Assembly (NCBI GenBank): GCA_012960975.1
Contig: DUAE01000049.1
Coordinates: forward strand, 1 to 61,190
DNA length: 61,190 nt
Direction: 5' to 3'
Source: Candidatus Poseidoniales archaeon
GTDB taxonomy: Archaea > Thermoplasmatota > Poseidoniia > Poseidoniales > Thalassarchaeaceae
In this document: positions 39,761 through 50,900 of the stretch, in pieces
How positions within the stretch are numbered: position 1 is the first letter of the stretch
Layout: each line of letters starts with the position of its first letter
The notes under the pieces: model-generated
What the model was told of the DNA's origin: nothing
Database searches by the model: none
What the model saw: only the letters and a program-made list of their open reading frames with translations
Made by a program: the position numbers and the translations under genes

Positions 39761-42289
39761 TCAATGACCCGTAATAACTCGATGAACTGAGTTTTGAACT
39801 TCTCTCATTCGATCAACTGCTCCTAATTCTCGGAAAACGGTCAAAGACCTTTGAAGATAATCCATTCGTTGAGACCTATCGTTTTCTACCTCTCCTAATC
39901 GTGCTAATAATTCTCCTTGAAGGTGGCGGAAATCGTTCGCTTCAGCGAGTGCTAATCCTTCTAGATAATGTTCAGCAGCCTCATCCTTTTGATTAGCATC
40001 GCTGAGAACGTGGCCTAGAAGCATCTGAACTTCGACTGCACTATGTGGGTCAGCTAGTCTGGATAATACTTCCAATGCTCCTGAATAATGCATCATCGCC
40101 AAGTCGTTGTCTTTAATCCGTGCATAATATCGACCAAGTACTGCTTGAGAACGTGCATGTAGAGTTTCATCACCGTTCTCTTTTGTTTCATCGTGAGCAA
40201 TCATTGCATGATTTCGAGCTCGATCAAGTTCCCCCATCTCAAGGAAGGCGGATGCGAGTCTAATCCTCGATTCACAAAGTCTAGGGTTGTCTTCCGATTC
40301 AAGTAATTCCTCGACATTTCCGTAAACTTCCAGTGCGTGACGATTATCTCGACGTCGGCGGAAAATATAGCCCATATTATTGTAGGATCTAGCTGCAGCA
40401 ACTGCATCCCTAATAGCAATTTGAATTTCTAGAGCCTTTCTGTGTAATTCTAATGCATCGTCAGTAGCGCCCCGCTTTACTGCTATATCTGCCCGAGCAG
40501 AATATAGGCGAGCCAATTGATTGCCTAACTGATTCTTTTTCGCGGAAGTAATTGCAGATTCATACTCTAATTCAGCCTCATCCCATCGGCCTTGTAACGA
40601 AAGAATATTCCCTCTTAATTCACGAACCACGCCCCAACCTTGAGCATCAAATCCATCCTGATCCAACGCACGCAATATTCCCAATAATTCAGTATGGCCG
40701 GCTTTAACCAGACCATGGCCTTCGTTGGTTAGTACTTCTGCTAATTCTTCAATTCGATCCGAACTATAAAGATGATAAATAAACTCAATTCGATCGGTTG
40801 GGCTAACTTTACGAGTTCGATACCAATCTACTGCTTTACCATGTAACTCTAGTTTGAGTTCAGATTCCATAGATCTCACTAAAAACTCACGGACTAAATC
40901 GTGCACATCATAATTCTCACTATCAGCTTGACGAGCAAGCCCTTTCTCAACTAATTCATCAAGTAAATCAATAACTATTTCTTGCTCACTAAGTGCATCT
41001 AATGACATCGGCTCACGGAATACAGCAATAGATCCTAGTAGCCTCTTTTGTGGCCCAGAAAGGCGGCTGAAAATTTCTTGCTCGACGAATGCTTCTAATG
41101 TTGCGTGGAAAGTTCCACCCACACTCCCTCGATTAATCAATTCAAGTATGAGAGGATGGCCACGAGAAAGTGAATAAATATGTGAAAATTGTGTTGTTTC
41201 AATATCAGGCATTGCATTGAGAATTTGTCGGCTTGAATTTTGATCGAGCCCTTCTAGTGGCATGACCAAAGTCAAAATTTTCCCACTAGAATCTTGGTCA
41301 GGAATAACCATACGGAAGGACCGAGAAAACATCATTAGGCCAACTTCATCTAATTCCGGGAACTTTTTAGAAAGTCCACGTAATATTGAGATCAATGTTT
41401 CATCTCCAACTTTGTGTAAATCATCGATGACGATAAGTGCTGGTGAATAGCCGATTCCTTCGATAATCAAATCGACTGCGACTGATGCCTGCGGGACTGG
41501 AGTTGCAGATAAATAATCAGATAAATCGTTAGAGCCCATCGCAGAGAGCCACTCTCCGAGCGCTTCAAGAAATGCTCTCGAACCTTCCCAATCTTGGCAT
41601 CGATGATATATCAGATTACGGCGGTGGGTGAATCTCTCCAATACCTTCCCAGCCAGGGCAGTTTTCCCAATTCCTGCTATTCCAGGAATCAATATTGAAG
41701 AGGATTGGGCTTCGAGAAGTTTGACTATATCTTCAACTTCCTTTTCACGGCCGTAAAATTTTCTTGTTCGAGGCAGATCATTAAGAGAGTAAATCAATTG
41801 TTTCTCAATTTGCTTAGATAAATCTCTCTCGATTAATTCTGCTGTAAGCACAGATAAATCAACCGAACCATTATCATCAATATAGCGAAGAAAATCCACA
41901 TGACGTAATGGTAAATCGGTTATATCCAGTGCTGAAGAGAGTACAACCGTCTCAGATCTCCCATCAGGATGAATTAATCTAACTGGTTGTTGGCTAACAG
42001 TATCCCAAATACTATTGGCGACTTCTACTCCTGCATCGGTCAGAAAATATGCCTTTCTTTTTCTTGAAACACCAGTAACATGCGCTTGGCGTTCAATAAG
42101 TAAACCTTGTTCACGCATTCCAGATATCGCTCTTGGAACATTTGAACGAGCGATAGAAACAGCATTTGCAATACCCATCTGGGAGAGGGCGAAAGGAACC
42201 TCGACCCTCTCCGAATAATCGACATAATCACGTAGATGTAATAGGATACGTTCCTGAACACCTGGACGTGGCAAGGCCATGCTCGTCAT
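39761..42289 (-). CDS. Winged-helix/STAND ATPase/TPR regulatory protein
   Basis: 842 residues from ATG 42289; the TTG at 42316 and ATG 42280 are alternatives. Residues about 5-95 form a MarR-like winged helix (MGIANAVSIARSNVPRAISGMREQGLL, then a wing with SRKRKAYFLTDAG). Residues about 180-440 form an NTPase of the STAND/NB-ARC class, with Walker A PGIAGIGKTAL near 200 and Walker B ALIVIDDLHK near 290. Residues about 545-830 form a TPR array of about seven units (NNMGYIFRRRRDNRHALEVY, ALGRYYARIKDNDLAMMHY). The layout is that of MalT-like signal-integrating transcription factors: inducer binds TPR, ATP drives oligomerisation, wHTH binds DNA. It is the last gene of a co-directional run from aglB, so it may regulate that block; this is an inference. 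Confidence 0.85.
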   Translation of the reverse strand: MTSMALPRPGVQERILLHLRDYVDYSERVEVPFALSQMGIANAVSIARSNVPRAISGMREQGLLIERQAHVTGVSRKRKAYFLTDAGVEVANSIWDTVSQQPVRLIHPDGRSETVVLSSALDITDLPLRHVDFLRYIDDNGSVDLSVLTAELIERDLSKQIEKQLIYSLNDLPRTRKFYGREKEVEDIVKLLEAQSSSILIPGIAGIGKTALAGKVLERFTHRRNLIYHRCQDWEGSRAFLEALGEWLSAMGSNDLSDYLSATPVPQASVAVDLIIEGIGYSPALIVIDDLHKVGDETLISILRGLSKKFPELDEVGLMMFSRSFRMVIPDQDSSGKILTLVMPLEGLDQNSSRQILNAMPDIETTQFSHIYSLSRGHPLILELINRGSVGGTFHATLEAFVEQEIFSRLSGPQKRLLGSIAVFREPMSLDALSEQEIVIDLLDELVEKGLARQADSENYDVHDLVREFLVRSMESELKLELHGKAVDWYRTRKVSPTDRIEFIYHLYSSDRIEELAEVLTNEGHGLVKAGHTELLGILRALDQDGFDAQGWGVVRELRGNILSLQGRWDEAELEYESAITSAKKNQLGNQLARLYSARADIAVKRGATDDALELHRKALEIQIAIRDAVAAARSYNNMGYIFRRRRDNRHALEVYGNVEELLESEDNPRLCESRIRLASAFLEMGELDRARNHAMIAHDETKENGDETLHARSQAVLGRYYARIKDNDLAMMHYSGALEVLSRLADPHSAVEVQMLLGHVLSDANQKDEAAEHYLEGLALAEANDFRHLQGELLARLGEVENDRSQRMDYLQRSLTVFRELGAVDRMREVQNSVHRVITGH

Positions 42290-42349
42290 ATTTCGACTGC
42301 GTGCTAATTCATTCAAGAATGTTCGTGAAGGGTGATAATCAAAGTATCA

Positions 42350-45300
42350 TCAATTATTGTAGTTTGGATCTTCTATCCATTCTTCAGATTCTTCGTCCCA
42401 AATCCATCCCTCATCGCTAGATTCTTCAGTACTTCCATCATCTTCAGAATCAGTAGATTCTTCGTCCTCTTCAAACTCCACAAAGAAATATGCAAATGCT
42501 CCTCCGAACAGACCTAAAACCATAATCGAGATTATTATTATTTTCACTAATGACATTCCTTCGTCAACTTCTCCAACATATATTTTCTCTCCTTGGTAAA
42601 TTTCTCCAGCATAACGGAATTCTGGAATCGATGAACCTCCCAATATCCTTGAGGCAGGTATTCCGAGAATCCATGTGGCATTGTCACTAACAATTGTATT
42701 ATTGACAGGGTTCCCATCAATGGTTACTACTACGGTCATTCCTGGTAGTGCGACACCGGTGAAAATTGCTAATTCACCATTCTGAATCCTATTAGATTCG
42801 GGAGAAAATATTTCGAAATCTATTCCGACGATTGTGAATGATACTGGCATTGAGTTCATTTTCGAGCCATGGGGATCAGCCGCGACAAATACAACATTTT
42901 CTAATGTCCAAGTATCCATGTCTGTATCATAGAAAAACATAGAAATCGGATCATAGACAGCAATACCATCGACACCGACGTTGATTACAAGACCATATTC
43001 ATCATCCGAAGTGAGTTCGGGATTATCGTAAACTGATAATATCAATTCTTGATTAACATCGGAATCAGAAAAGAATTGCATTAAATCAATTGTGCCTTTG
43101 GTACAGCGATCTTGATTTAGTGATTCGATTTCACAATAAAGTGTGATGTCTTGTACCCAATTTGTTGAATCGAATGATGGTTGATTATTTCCAGCATCTG
43201 GTGGATTATCTGCTGTGATAGCGATTGTTGTCATCTCACTGTAATCGTATCCGTCATATGCAGTAACTTCAATCGAATATTGATAATCATGAATCAAGTG
43301 CGTTGAATCCCAGTTGGCTACCCAACCACCATTCGGTAATATCTCAGTCACTGATTGTTCGTGGACAATTGTACCGCCATTGTAAATATCTCTGACAGTA
43401 ATGTCTATTCTAGAAACTTCACCATCATTATCTCTCGCAACCCCTTGAATCTGAGAATTTTCTCCAACAGACATTCTATCGTTATCTTGTGGTGAAATCA
43501 AACTAACAAACGGTATCGAATTGGAATTGTCCACAGTTAATGTAAGGACGACTGGCTCACATTCATCAATCACTCCAATGCAGAAATTCTCATCGGATGC
43601 CCAGATTGTAAATGTATAGTCAGCAACTGTCCTAGGTTGTCCACTAAAGTCCCAATTCCAACTCCAATCGGAACCACCTGATGTAGGTGTGACACCCTCA
43701 AAATTAGGGCCACTGATATGGAAATATACAGAGCCGACATCCTTACTACAATCAAGAGGGCAACCGTATTGATCGAAGGAGGTTCCTTCGAAAGTTATCG
43801 AACCATCAGACCATGTTGAATGATCACTTGGTGTCATGACTGAAATTGTTGGTGCTGCTGTATTCAATTTGATGGTTCGGGAAATAATCGGACTGTAATC
43901 AATACCATCATATGCGCGGAATTCAAAGGTGTAATCGCCCTCTTGCCGATTAGACATATCGAAAGAATAGTACCAATCGGAAAATGGATGATTATGCCTA
44001 GTTACGGTTCCTGTTGCCATTCCACTATCATCGACAGCGAGACTAGCTTCAATCCATTCGCTTGTGAATGGATCTCTGATTTCAATGGAGTGAACATATC
44101 CTTGTTGATCCCATTGAGCTAATTCATCGGTAGCGTAGAAACCGGCTAATTGTCCGTCGTGAGCGGACCCGGTGAAATTAACAATCCTACGGAATGAATG
44201 CCCCTCATTTTGACTGACTGACACAGTAGGGCCATCATTGACCAGATTAACCGTTTGTTGATATGTAGTATCATCTAATGTGAACTCCCCTCTATCATAT
44301 CCAAAACCAAATTTGTAAGCAGTATAGAAATATCGCGATAATTCCCGAGTTCCTGCTGCATAATTGCAATCGTCATCGTCAGCATCAATAATTAAATCGC
44401 CATCGTTATCGATTCCATCCGAGCATGAATCTTCATATTCATCATCGGCAAACCCATCTGGATTATCTCCTCCCTCTAAACCTCTGAAGTCAAGGTGAAA
44501 ATCCGAGGGTAAAGCAAACCATGGAGTATATCCATCTTGATCTGTGTGCAATGAATAAATATCGTTTCCTAGCGCATCTTCGATCAAAACATTCGCGCTT
44601 TCAACGCGCTCACCATTGACTAAAGTTTGGAATCTTACCATCTCCGCTTGACGCACCTGAACTGCAAATGGAGTAGGTTGAGTTGCAATATTTATTATCG
44701 AGAGGTCAAGATTGGACAAATTTGCAAACGTGAAGGTTGTCGAGTTATTATCCATCGATATCGCCAGAGGGAAATCGATAGGAGTCAAATTGGCGCATGA
44801 AGAGCACTCTGAAACGGGGGTCGGAATGATTGCATTTTGAAACCCATTTGCAGGCCATGCTTCTTGATCGGGCCAAGAAAGCAATACGGGATTAATTCCT
44901 GCAGGAGGGGTGGGGATATGTTCTGACTGAACTGTTACTGAAGATTTAGTGACATTGTAAGTGGTATCCACACCATTCCATGAATTTTGAGAAAAGAACG
45001 CTAACGAACCATATTGTTGAGAGTTTGCATAACCATCATCATAATGTTTGATAATTGCACCGGTGCTTGGAACGTCGAAAATATTTCGTTGAACATCTAA
45101 AATTGCACCGATGGCACGGATTCCATCTGCATCTCCTCCAACACTAATTTGATTATCTCTCAAAGTAACTCCTGTTCGAAATACACTTACAGCAGGGCAA
45201 GTATAATCTCCACCCCAATATTTAGAACTGGAGCAAACTCCTGGTGAATTTTGAGTAATTGTATTGTTAACGAAGTAGAGACGCGAAGCTGCCGGTGAAG

Positions 45301-46564
45301 GAGCTTGGCTACCAAATTCTCCCGCACGGAGTGGCTCTTTAGCTGTATTAACGATATTGTTTCGCTCTGCTATTACATCGTATGAACCAGTTAACCAAAT
45401 TCCATTCCACCCACCTATAGGTCCTATATCGTTATCATGCATATTCACTTTACTAGATGATACCGAAATTCCAGATGCATCGCTTACTCCTGAAACTTCA
45501 TTGTTGAATAATTCAGCAATCGCTCCATCATAAACATAAATTCCAGACCCTTCGGCAGTAGTTATTTCGTTGTTTGAAATTGTGAATTCATAATCAATGC
45601 CTTGAATTGCTTTGTGACCATTTATCTCAATTGCATTACAATTCACACCCAAAACAGAATTTGTTACATGACCTGCTGAATTGATTAAACTAAATCCATA
45701 ATCCCCGATTCCAACATTTGCATTATTAATTTCGATAAATGTGTTTTCAGCCCAAACGGTTGGCCGACCACCATCTCGTCGACCACAGCCATTATCTGTT
45801 CCAACAAATGAAGGATTATCCATAATCAGTGGAGAAATATGTGTTCCAGAACCGTAGATTTGAACTGCGGAACCACCAACATTGCTCTCTGCGTCATTTC
45901 CTGCGATATATTCGCCACCGATAAAAGATGGTTGAGCTAAATTTGTGGTTAGAACACTGCTGGTATTGATATCTGTGAAGGTCATTTCCGTCAACGTAGG
46001 CGCAGCACCATCGATAACCATTACACCATACCTCCAACGATTTACTGAATCGATAAAGTATGGAATTCCCCATGCCCCATCGAATGTCATATGTCGAAGT
46101 CCGGTTTGTGAAAGATCAATCGAACTTCGGATCAAAATCCCCTCAAAACATGATGGGTCGTTAATATCGATGCTCTGGGTACCCTCTGACATTCCCAAAC
46201 AAGTTCCATTTGCTTGATCGTCGATGGGATCTGTCCACCTGAATGTAATTTTATTCGCGGTACTTGAATCGCCAGAGGCGCCACAAGAGGATTTTCCAGC
46301 ACAGAGGTTTCCACGGACGTCGAGATAAGTTCCATTTGGAAAAATAACTGTAGTCCCTGGTTCGACAATTAACTTAGCACCCGCAGCGATTGTAATGTCA
46401 CCAGTTAGTTGATGAGTTCCCGACCAAACTTCAGTTCCAGAAATTGTTCCAGCCGTCGTTTCGTTATTCGCCATTACTATGCTTGCAGGGCCAATTAATG
46501 CAACTAACACACTTGAGAACATTAGGAAAACAAGGAAGTAACTCCTCGCACGCGGGTCAGTCAT
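42350..46564 (-). CDS. Anchored beta-helix surface protein with MopE-like and Ig-like domains
   Basis: 1404 residues from ATG 46564; ATGs at 46597 and 46615 add 11 or 17 residues. A signal peptide (RSYFLVFLMFSSVLVALIG) leads into a right-handed beta-helix of roughly 500 residues (repeated N/G-rich rungs such as SNNEITTAEGSGIYVYDGAIAE and LFNNEVSGVSDASGI), like NosD/pectate-lyase-type proteins. Near residues 705-735 is a DSCSDGIDNDGDLIIDADDD-C motif of the MopE/metal-binding type. Two or three Ig-like domains follow, then a transmembrane helix near 1345-1370 (IIIISIMVLGLFGGAFAYFF) and an acidic tail with GWIWDEESEEWIED. It is probably a glycan- or surface-binding adhesin. It lies 38-89 bp after the membrane subtilisin gene, depending on start. 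Confidence 0.83.
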   Translation of the reverse strand: MTDPRARSYFLVFLMFSSVLVALIGPASIVMANNETTAGTISGTEVWSGTHQLTGDITIAAGAKLIVEPGTTVIFPNGTYLDVRGNLCAGKSSCGASGDSSTANKITFRWTDPIDDQANGTCLGMSEGTQSIDINDPSCFEGILIRSSIDLSQTGLRHMTFDGAWGIPYFIDSVNRWRYGVMVIDGAAPTLTEMTFTDINTSSVLTTNLAQPSFIGGEYIAGNDAESNVGGSAVQIYGSGTHISPLIMDNPSFVGTDNGCGRRDGGRPTVWAENTFIEINNANVGIGDYGFSLINSAGHVTNSVLGVNCNAIEINGHKAIQGIDYEFTISNNEITTAEGSGIYVYDGAIAELFNNEVSGVSDASGISVSSSKVNMHDNDIGPIGGWNGIWLTGSYDVIAERNNIVNTAKEPLRAGEFGSQAPSPAASRLYFVNNTITQNSPGVCSSSKYWGGDYTCPAVSVFRTGVTLRDNQISVGGDADGIRAIGAILDVQRNIFDVPSTGAIIKHYDDGYANSQQYGSLAFFSQNSWNGVDTTYNVTKSSVTVQSEHIPTPPAGINPVLLSWPDQEAWPANGFQNAIIPTPVSECSSCANLTPIDFPLAISMDNNSTTFTFANLSNLDLSIINIATQPTPFAVQVRQAEMVRFQTLVNGERVESANVLIEDALGNDIYSLHTDQDGYTPWFALPSDFHLDFRGLEGGDNPDGFADDEYEDSCSDGIDNDGDLIIDADDDDCNYAAGTRELSRYFYTAYKFGFGYDRGEFTLDDTTYQQTVNLVNDGPTVSVSQNEGHSFRRIVNFTGSAHDGQLAGFYATDELAQWDQQGYVHSIEIRDPFTSEWIEASLAVDDSGMATGTVTRHNHPFSDWYYSFDMSNRQEGDYTFEFRAYDGIDYSPIISRTIKLNTAAPTISVMTPSDHSTWSDGSITFEGTSFDQYGCPLDCSKDVGSVYFHISGPNFEGVTPTSGGSDWSWNWDFSGQPRTVADYTFTIWASDENFCIGVIDECEPVVLTLTVDNSNSIPFVSLISPQDNDRMSVGENSQIQGVARDNDGEVSRIDITVRDIYNGGTIVHEQSVTEILPNGGWVANWDSTHLIHDYQYSIEVTAYDGYDYSEMTTIAITADNPPDAGNNQPSFDSTNWVQDITLYCEIESLNQDRCTKGTIDLMQFFSDSDVNQELILSVYDNPELTSDDEYGLVINVGVDGIAVYDPISMFFYDTDMDTWTLENVVFVAADPHGSKMNSMPVSFTIVGIDFEIFSPESNRIQNGELAIFTGVALPGMTVVVTIDGNPVNNTIVSDNATWILGIPASRILGGSSIPEFRYAGEIYQGEKIYVGEVDEGMSLVKIIIISIMVLGLFGGAFAYFFVEFEEDEESTDSEDDGSTEESSDEGWIWDEESEEWIEDPNYNN

Positions 46565-46607
46565 GTAATTTGCGGGTTCGAATAGTGATTTAATCATAGG
46601 GTCATAT

Positions 46608-46622
46608 CGAGCCATAGGCTCG
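46608..46622. repeat. Inverted repeat upstream of the beta-helix gene
   Basis: CGAGCC-ATA-GGCTCG (plus strand) matches the element upstream of aglB except for one missing base in the centre. It overlaps the most upstream candidate ATG (46615), which argues for a later start. It is a candidate binding site for a shared regulator. Confidence 0.6.
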
Positions 46623-46653
46623 TTTGATACAATGGAATAATACTTGATACAAA

Positions 46654-47892
46654 TTAGTCATCAATATTCAATTCAAAAGCGATGGATTCAGCCCATTTCA
46701 TTGCATCTAATTTTCCATAGCCAAAGTGAGAATCATGTGAATTTGTATCAAAATTATTTCGATTTGCAGATACCGCAAGGTTTCGTTTTACTAAATCAAT
46801 TTCATCGGCATCTATCATACCATCCTCACCGGCAATTTCGTCCCCATATAATTGTAAAATCAGTGCAAGAGCACCTGTAACGAATACGGTCGAGTCACTG
46901 GTCCCTGAAGAGTACCCATAGTTCGTTGCGTAATCCATGGATATAGTTGAAAATATATTTACACCAGGGGCAATAATTTCTGGTTTTTGATTAGGAAAAT
47001 TTCTATCTAATCCTGTGGATGGATCACTCTGTGAACCATATGCGCTTCTACTCCAAACCATACCATTCTTTGTTTGTGCCCCTACTGAAATAACGCCCTC
47101 GATGCTTGAGGGTGTTGAAACATCATTAGCATCAGTGTCTAGTCCAGTGTTTCCTGCTGCTGCGACAACAAATATACCTACGTCAAGCGCTTCTTGAACC
47201 GCTGCAGCAGTGGCCGAATGTTGAGTCATACCAATTCCTGACTCACCACCTAAACTGAGGCTGATGATATCAACACGTTCAGTTATCCGACACCATCTGA
47301 TAGCTTGTGCTACTTTGTCCCCTTGACCTGAACTTCCTTCAGGTCCAAGGGCAAGAGCAACGGAGAGATCTATATTTGGTGCAGCGCCCCTAAATGTCCC
47401 ATTTGCAATCAAAATACCAGACATTAGAGTTCCGTGATATTCTTCACCTACATCACGAACATTATCGTGTTGCTCATTATAAAAATCTCGGAATCCAACC
47501 AAACTTTGATGTCCAAAATCGGGATGACTCATGTCAATTCCGGTGTCGACAATACAAACATGAATTCCACTTCCATCGAGACCTAAACTTTGTAATTCTC
47601 GAATTCCGGACTCCTCATAAGCCCATTCGGAATTGGGTAATATAGGAGTCAAATATGCAGTCACCCATGGCCATGCGACGATTAAAAAAACAGTCCCAAT
47701 CGAAAACATTACCGCACCCCATGGCCACAAAAATTCCTTGATTGGCCCAGCCGGCCAACGAAGTTCCTTTGCATCTTGTTCGCTAATGCCGTAATCCTTG
47801 CCTGGATAACCAGGTGCTGTTGGGTCGATAGCGGTTAGAATTCTATGATCCTCAGGTTCGGGAAGTAACTCCAATCCATCCAATGACCGCAT
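46654..47892 (-). CDS. Membrane-tethered subtilisin-like (S8) protease
   Basis: 412 residues from ATG 47892; the longer ORF would overlap the end of aglB. A cytosolic N-terminus of about 45 residues (LELLPEPEDH) precedes a membrane segment near 55-80 (FLWPWGAVMFSIGTVFLIVAWPW). An S8 domain follows with Asp116 (VDTGID), His153 (EYHGTLMSG), Ser332 (SSGTSDST aligning with SGTSMAT) and AAAGN for the oxyanion hole. The catalytic part should lie outside the membrane. There is no propeptide and no signal cleavage, so it is a tethered protease. It begins 47 bp after the aglB stop and precedes the beta-helix gene, so it may process or quality-control glycosylated surface proteins (inferred from order). 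Confidence 0.9.
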   Translation of the reverse strand: MRSLDGLELLPEPEDHRILTAIDPTAPGYPGKDYGISEQDAKELRWPAGPIKEFLWPWGAVMFSIGTVFLIVAWPWVTAYLTPILPNSEWAYEESGIRELQSLGLDGSGIHVCIVDTGIDMSHPDFGHQSLVGFRDFYNEQHDNVRDVGEEYHGTLMSGILIANGTFRGAAPNIDLSVALALGPEGSSGQGDKVAQAIRWCRITERVDIISLSLGGESGIGMTQHSATAAAVQEALDVGIFVVAAAGNTGLDTDANDVSTPSSIEGVISVGAQTKNGMVWSRSAYGSQSDPSTGLDRNFPNQKPEIIAPGVNIFSTISMDYATNYGYSSGTSDSTVFVTGALALILQLYGDEIAGEDGMIDADEIDLVKRNLAVSANRNNFDTNSHDSHFGYGKLDAMKWAESIAFELNIDD

Positions 47893-47939
47893 CTCAATTC
47901 CTTCCAAATATCCCGATGGGGGCTCGTGTAATAGCCATA

Positions 47940-50900
47940 TCAGAATGGTGCATTCGGTCGACGTGAGCGAGTTTTGGTTAATACAAATGCTGCTATTAAC
48001 AGCATTGCGCCCAATAACCATCCAATCCAATCGGTGGTTCCATCAAGTGAAGGTGAACGGACATCGACATTCTTCGCTGGGAATTCCTCTACCGAGTTGA
48101 AGCCACTTGAATTGATATCGAAATTAATATAATATGGTCCAATAACAATATCAGATAAATCGATAACTAAACTATATGACACAGAAGTTCCAGCTGGAAT
48201 GTCCTTGATTGCAAATGCTGAAACATTAGTTGGTTCGGCACAATAGATATCTTTGCAAAGAGTTGCATTCACTTGTACCAAAGATGCATCCACGAGACCA
48301 CTATTTTCAACCGTCACAAGATAATTCACTTTTGTTCCTGTTTCTACCTGTCCCGAATCGCCACTCGATGTTGCGAAATCTAATATTTTCAAAACCGGTT
48401 CTGAAGTTCTCACATTAATTTCAATTATTTCATAGGTGCCATTTGCCTTATCGGTAACCGAGACATAGATTGTGAAATCCTCTTCACCTGTAGCATTTGC
48501 AGGAGCAGAGACAATGATGGTATGCGTCGAACTAACAAATCCGCCAATAGTGTGTGAAGTTGCTCCGGTTCGTTCCCAACTCAGAGGGAGTTCAGAATCA
48601 TCAAATTCAAATTCGTATCTTTCATCACCATTTCCAGAGTTAGTGAATTTGATGCCAATTTGCTTTGACTCTCCAATAGAAATACCATACACATTATCCA
48701 TCGGCTCGGAAAGTTCGAAGCCATGCAGCTGTGGAACTCTTACCAAGACATCATGAGATTGGAAAAAGCCATCTTGAGTTGAAAATTGAATAGATATTGT
48801 GTGTCCTTCTATGAAAGAATGGGATACGTTTTGTTCTGCTGGAGTCACACGAATGTGTAAATCATTGAATAAAACAGAATTATCTAATCCTATATCGAAA
48901 GTAGTAGAAATATTCCAATCGCCTGAACCATTGTGAAACTCAACAACCCAATCTGCTGAATCAGAACCGGTCACAAGCGCACCAACCGAGTAAGAGTCGA
49001 GGGATTCGTGACCCAGATAATCTACAGCGAATATAAATTCCACTGGTACAAAGCCGTTTTCATCATCGGCAACGACCATGACATTTCCAGCGGAACCAAT
49101 GTATGAATCATCGCCGCTGGTTAAATTCAATGTAGTCACATCAATTGAATGATCTGCAGTTCGTGCATGTGTTAATGTAATATCAGGTGTTTCTTGTCCC
49201 GCATGAATATCAATTCCTTGGCCTCCAATATAGGACATATTTCTATCCATTTGGTATACCTCAAATTCACTTCGAAGATCTACTCTACCATTTGGCAGAA
49301 TGATGCTCATTCCACCATCCTCATCAATTTCACCAACCCATTCTAGGCCTAGGCCTAGGTCAAGAACTAATTCTGAATCTACAACATCAGCAAGAGTGAG
49401 TGAATTTCCATCGTAATCCAACCAATGCGTCTTGAGGGTTAAAATTCCACCATTAGATAACGAAATATCTAGGTTTCCACCATCCACTACGCTTGCATCA
49501 ACCAACCCCATAGCAACTAAAGTTTGGTCGGTAACACTAGCACGCAGTATCCAATTGCCTGGTTCTACCATAGCAGACCAATTTCCATTCCACACACCAT
49601 CTTCCAGTACCTTTTCTGGAGTTATGTGATCTCGAATCAATCCCTCGGTTGGAATCAACTCTAGAACGATTGAATCAGATATTGAAGAGAATTGTGTTTC
49701 ATCGATATACGAGATCATTCCTGATATCAAGACTTGACCAGCTGTTAATTCAATATCGACATTATTAGAGGAACTTCCAACCGAAACTGCACGACTGACA
49801 TCCTCGAATCCTTCGTATGAAGTATTGAGTAGCCAAGCCGTCTCAGCAGGAACATAATAACTCCAATCGCCGTTATTATCTGTCGTGAGATTTGCTTCTA
49901 ACACCCCCTCACTATCGAAAATCATCAAAGTAACATTGACGATTCCTTCAACCGCATTGGCCTCATTGTTATCGTTCAAATCCCAGAAGATAGTACCGCT
50001 GAGTTCTACGAATAATTGAGCTGTGATGTTGTAATCATTATCTCCGCCAACATCGACTGAAATTGGCATGGACTCGACTAACCACTGTTTACCAGAATCA
50101 ATGTAATCCAATGACACCTCCCAATTCCCTGGAACCAAATCGGTAGTGACCGTTCCGTCAGAATTGGTATTATCGATACTGAAAGAGCCTAACCCATCTG
50201 TAGATTCAAGATTTAATCGCACATCACCAATAGGGCTTGCTGAATTATCTTCATAGAGAGTGAAAGAGACTTGTGCCAATTCGCTAGTAGACATTTCTAA
50301 ATCCAATTCAGCGTTATTAGCAGAAACCGAAATCAACTCACGTAATCCTTCTGATATTCCCACCGATTCCACATCGGTTGAGACTACCCAATCGCCCTCA
50401 CCAATGAAATCGTTAATCATACCATTATCATCGGTAATTCTTGAGAGGATCCAACTACTTTCTGTATTGGTAAATCTAACTAATTGTTCAGCTAAAATAC
50501 CGCCGCTCTCATTAGTGAAAGCAATACTAACGCTCCATTCAGGATCGAAACCAATAGCCCGCTCAACAACGGTGCCATCAAGACCAATATCGAAAAATAC
50601 ATCACCGCTCATGATACGAGTTCCGAATAAGTCCCCTTCAATCGCATCGGAAATATCAACCTCTATTCGGTATATTCCAGGTTCTATTGGAACCTGTGCG
50701 TGACCGACACTAGTCCATTCGGTCCCATTCGACTGAATTGGATAATCAATTCCTGCGTTCATCATCGAAATGATTGTGAAATTATAGGTCACAGCAGTCC
50801 CGTTTGAGGCATTATTGTCATCGGAATTGTCTAGGAAGAAATCAATTTCTACATTTGTATTTGCAGGATAAACCAAGATTTCCACCGTATTATTGATTCC

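Noticed and set aside
49343-49361. CCTAGG-type hexamer repeated three times
   Set aside because: It encodes Leu-Gly-Leu-Gly-Leu within aglB. Short and explained by coding.
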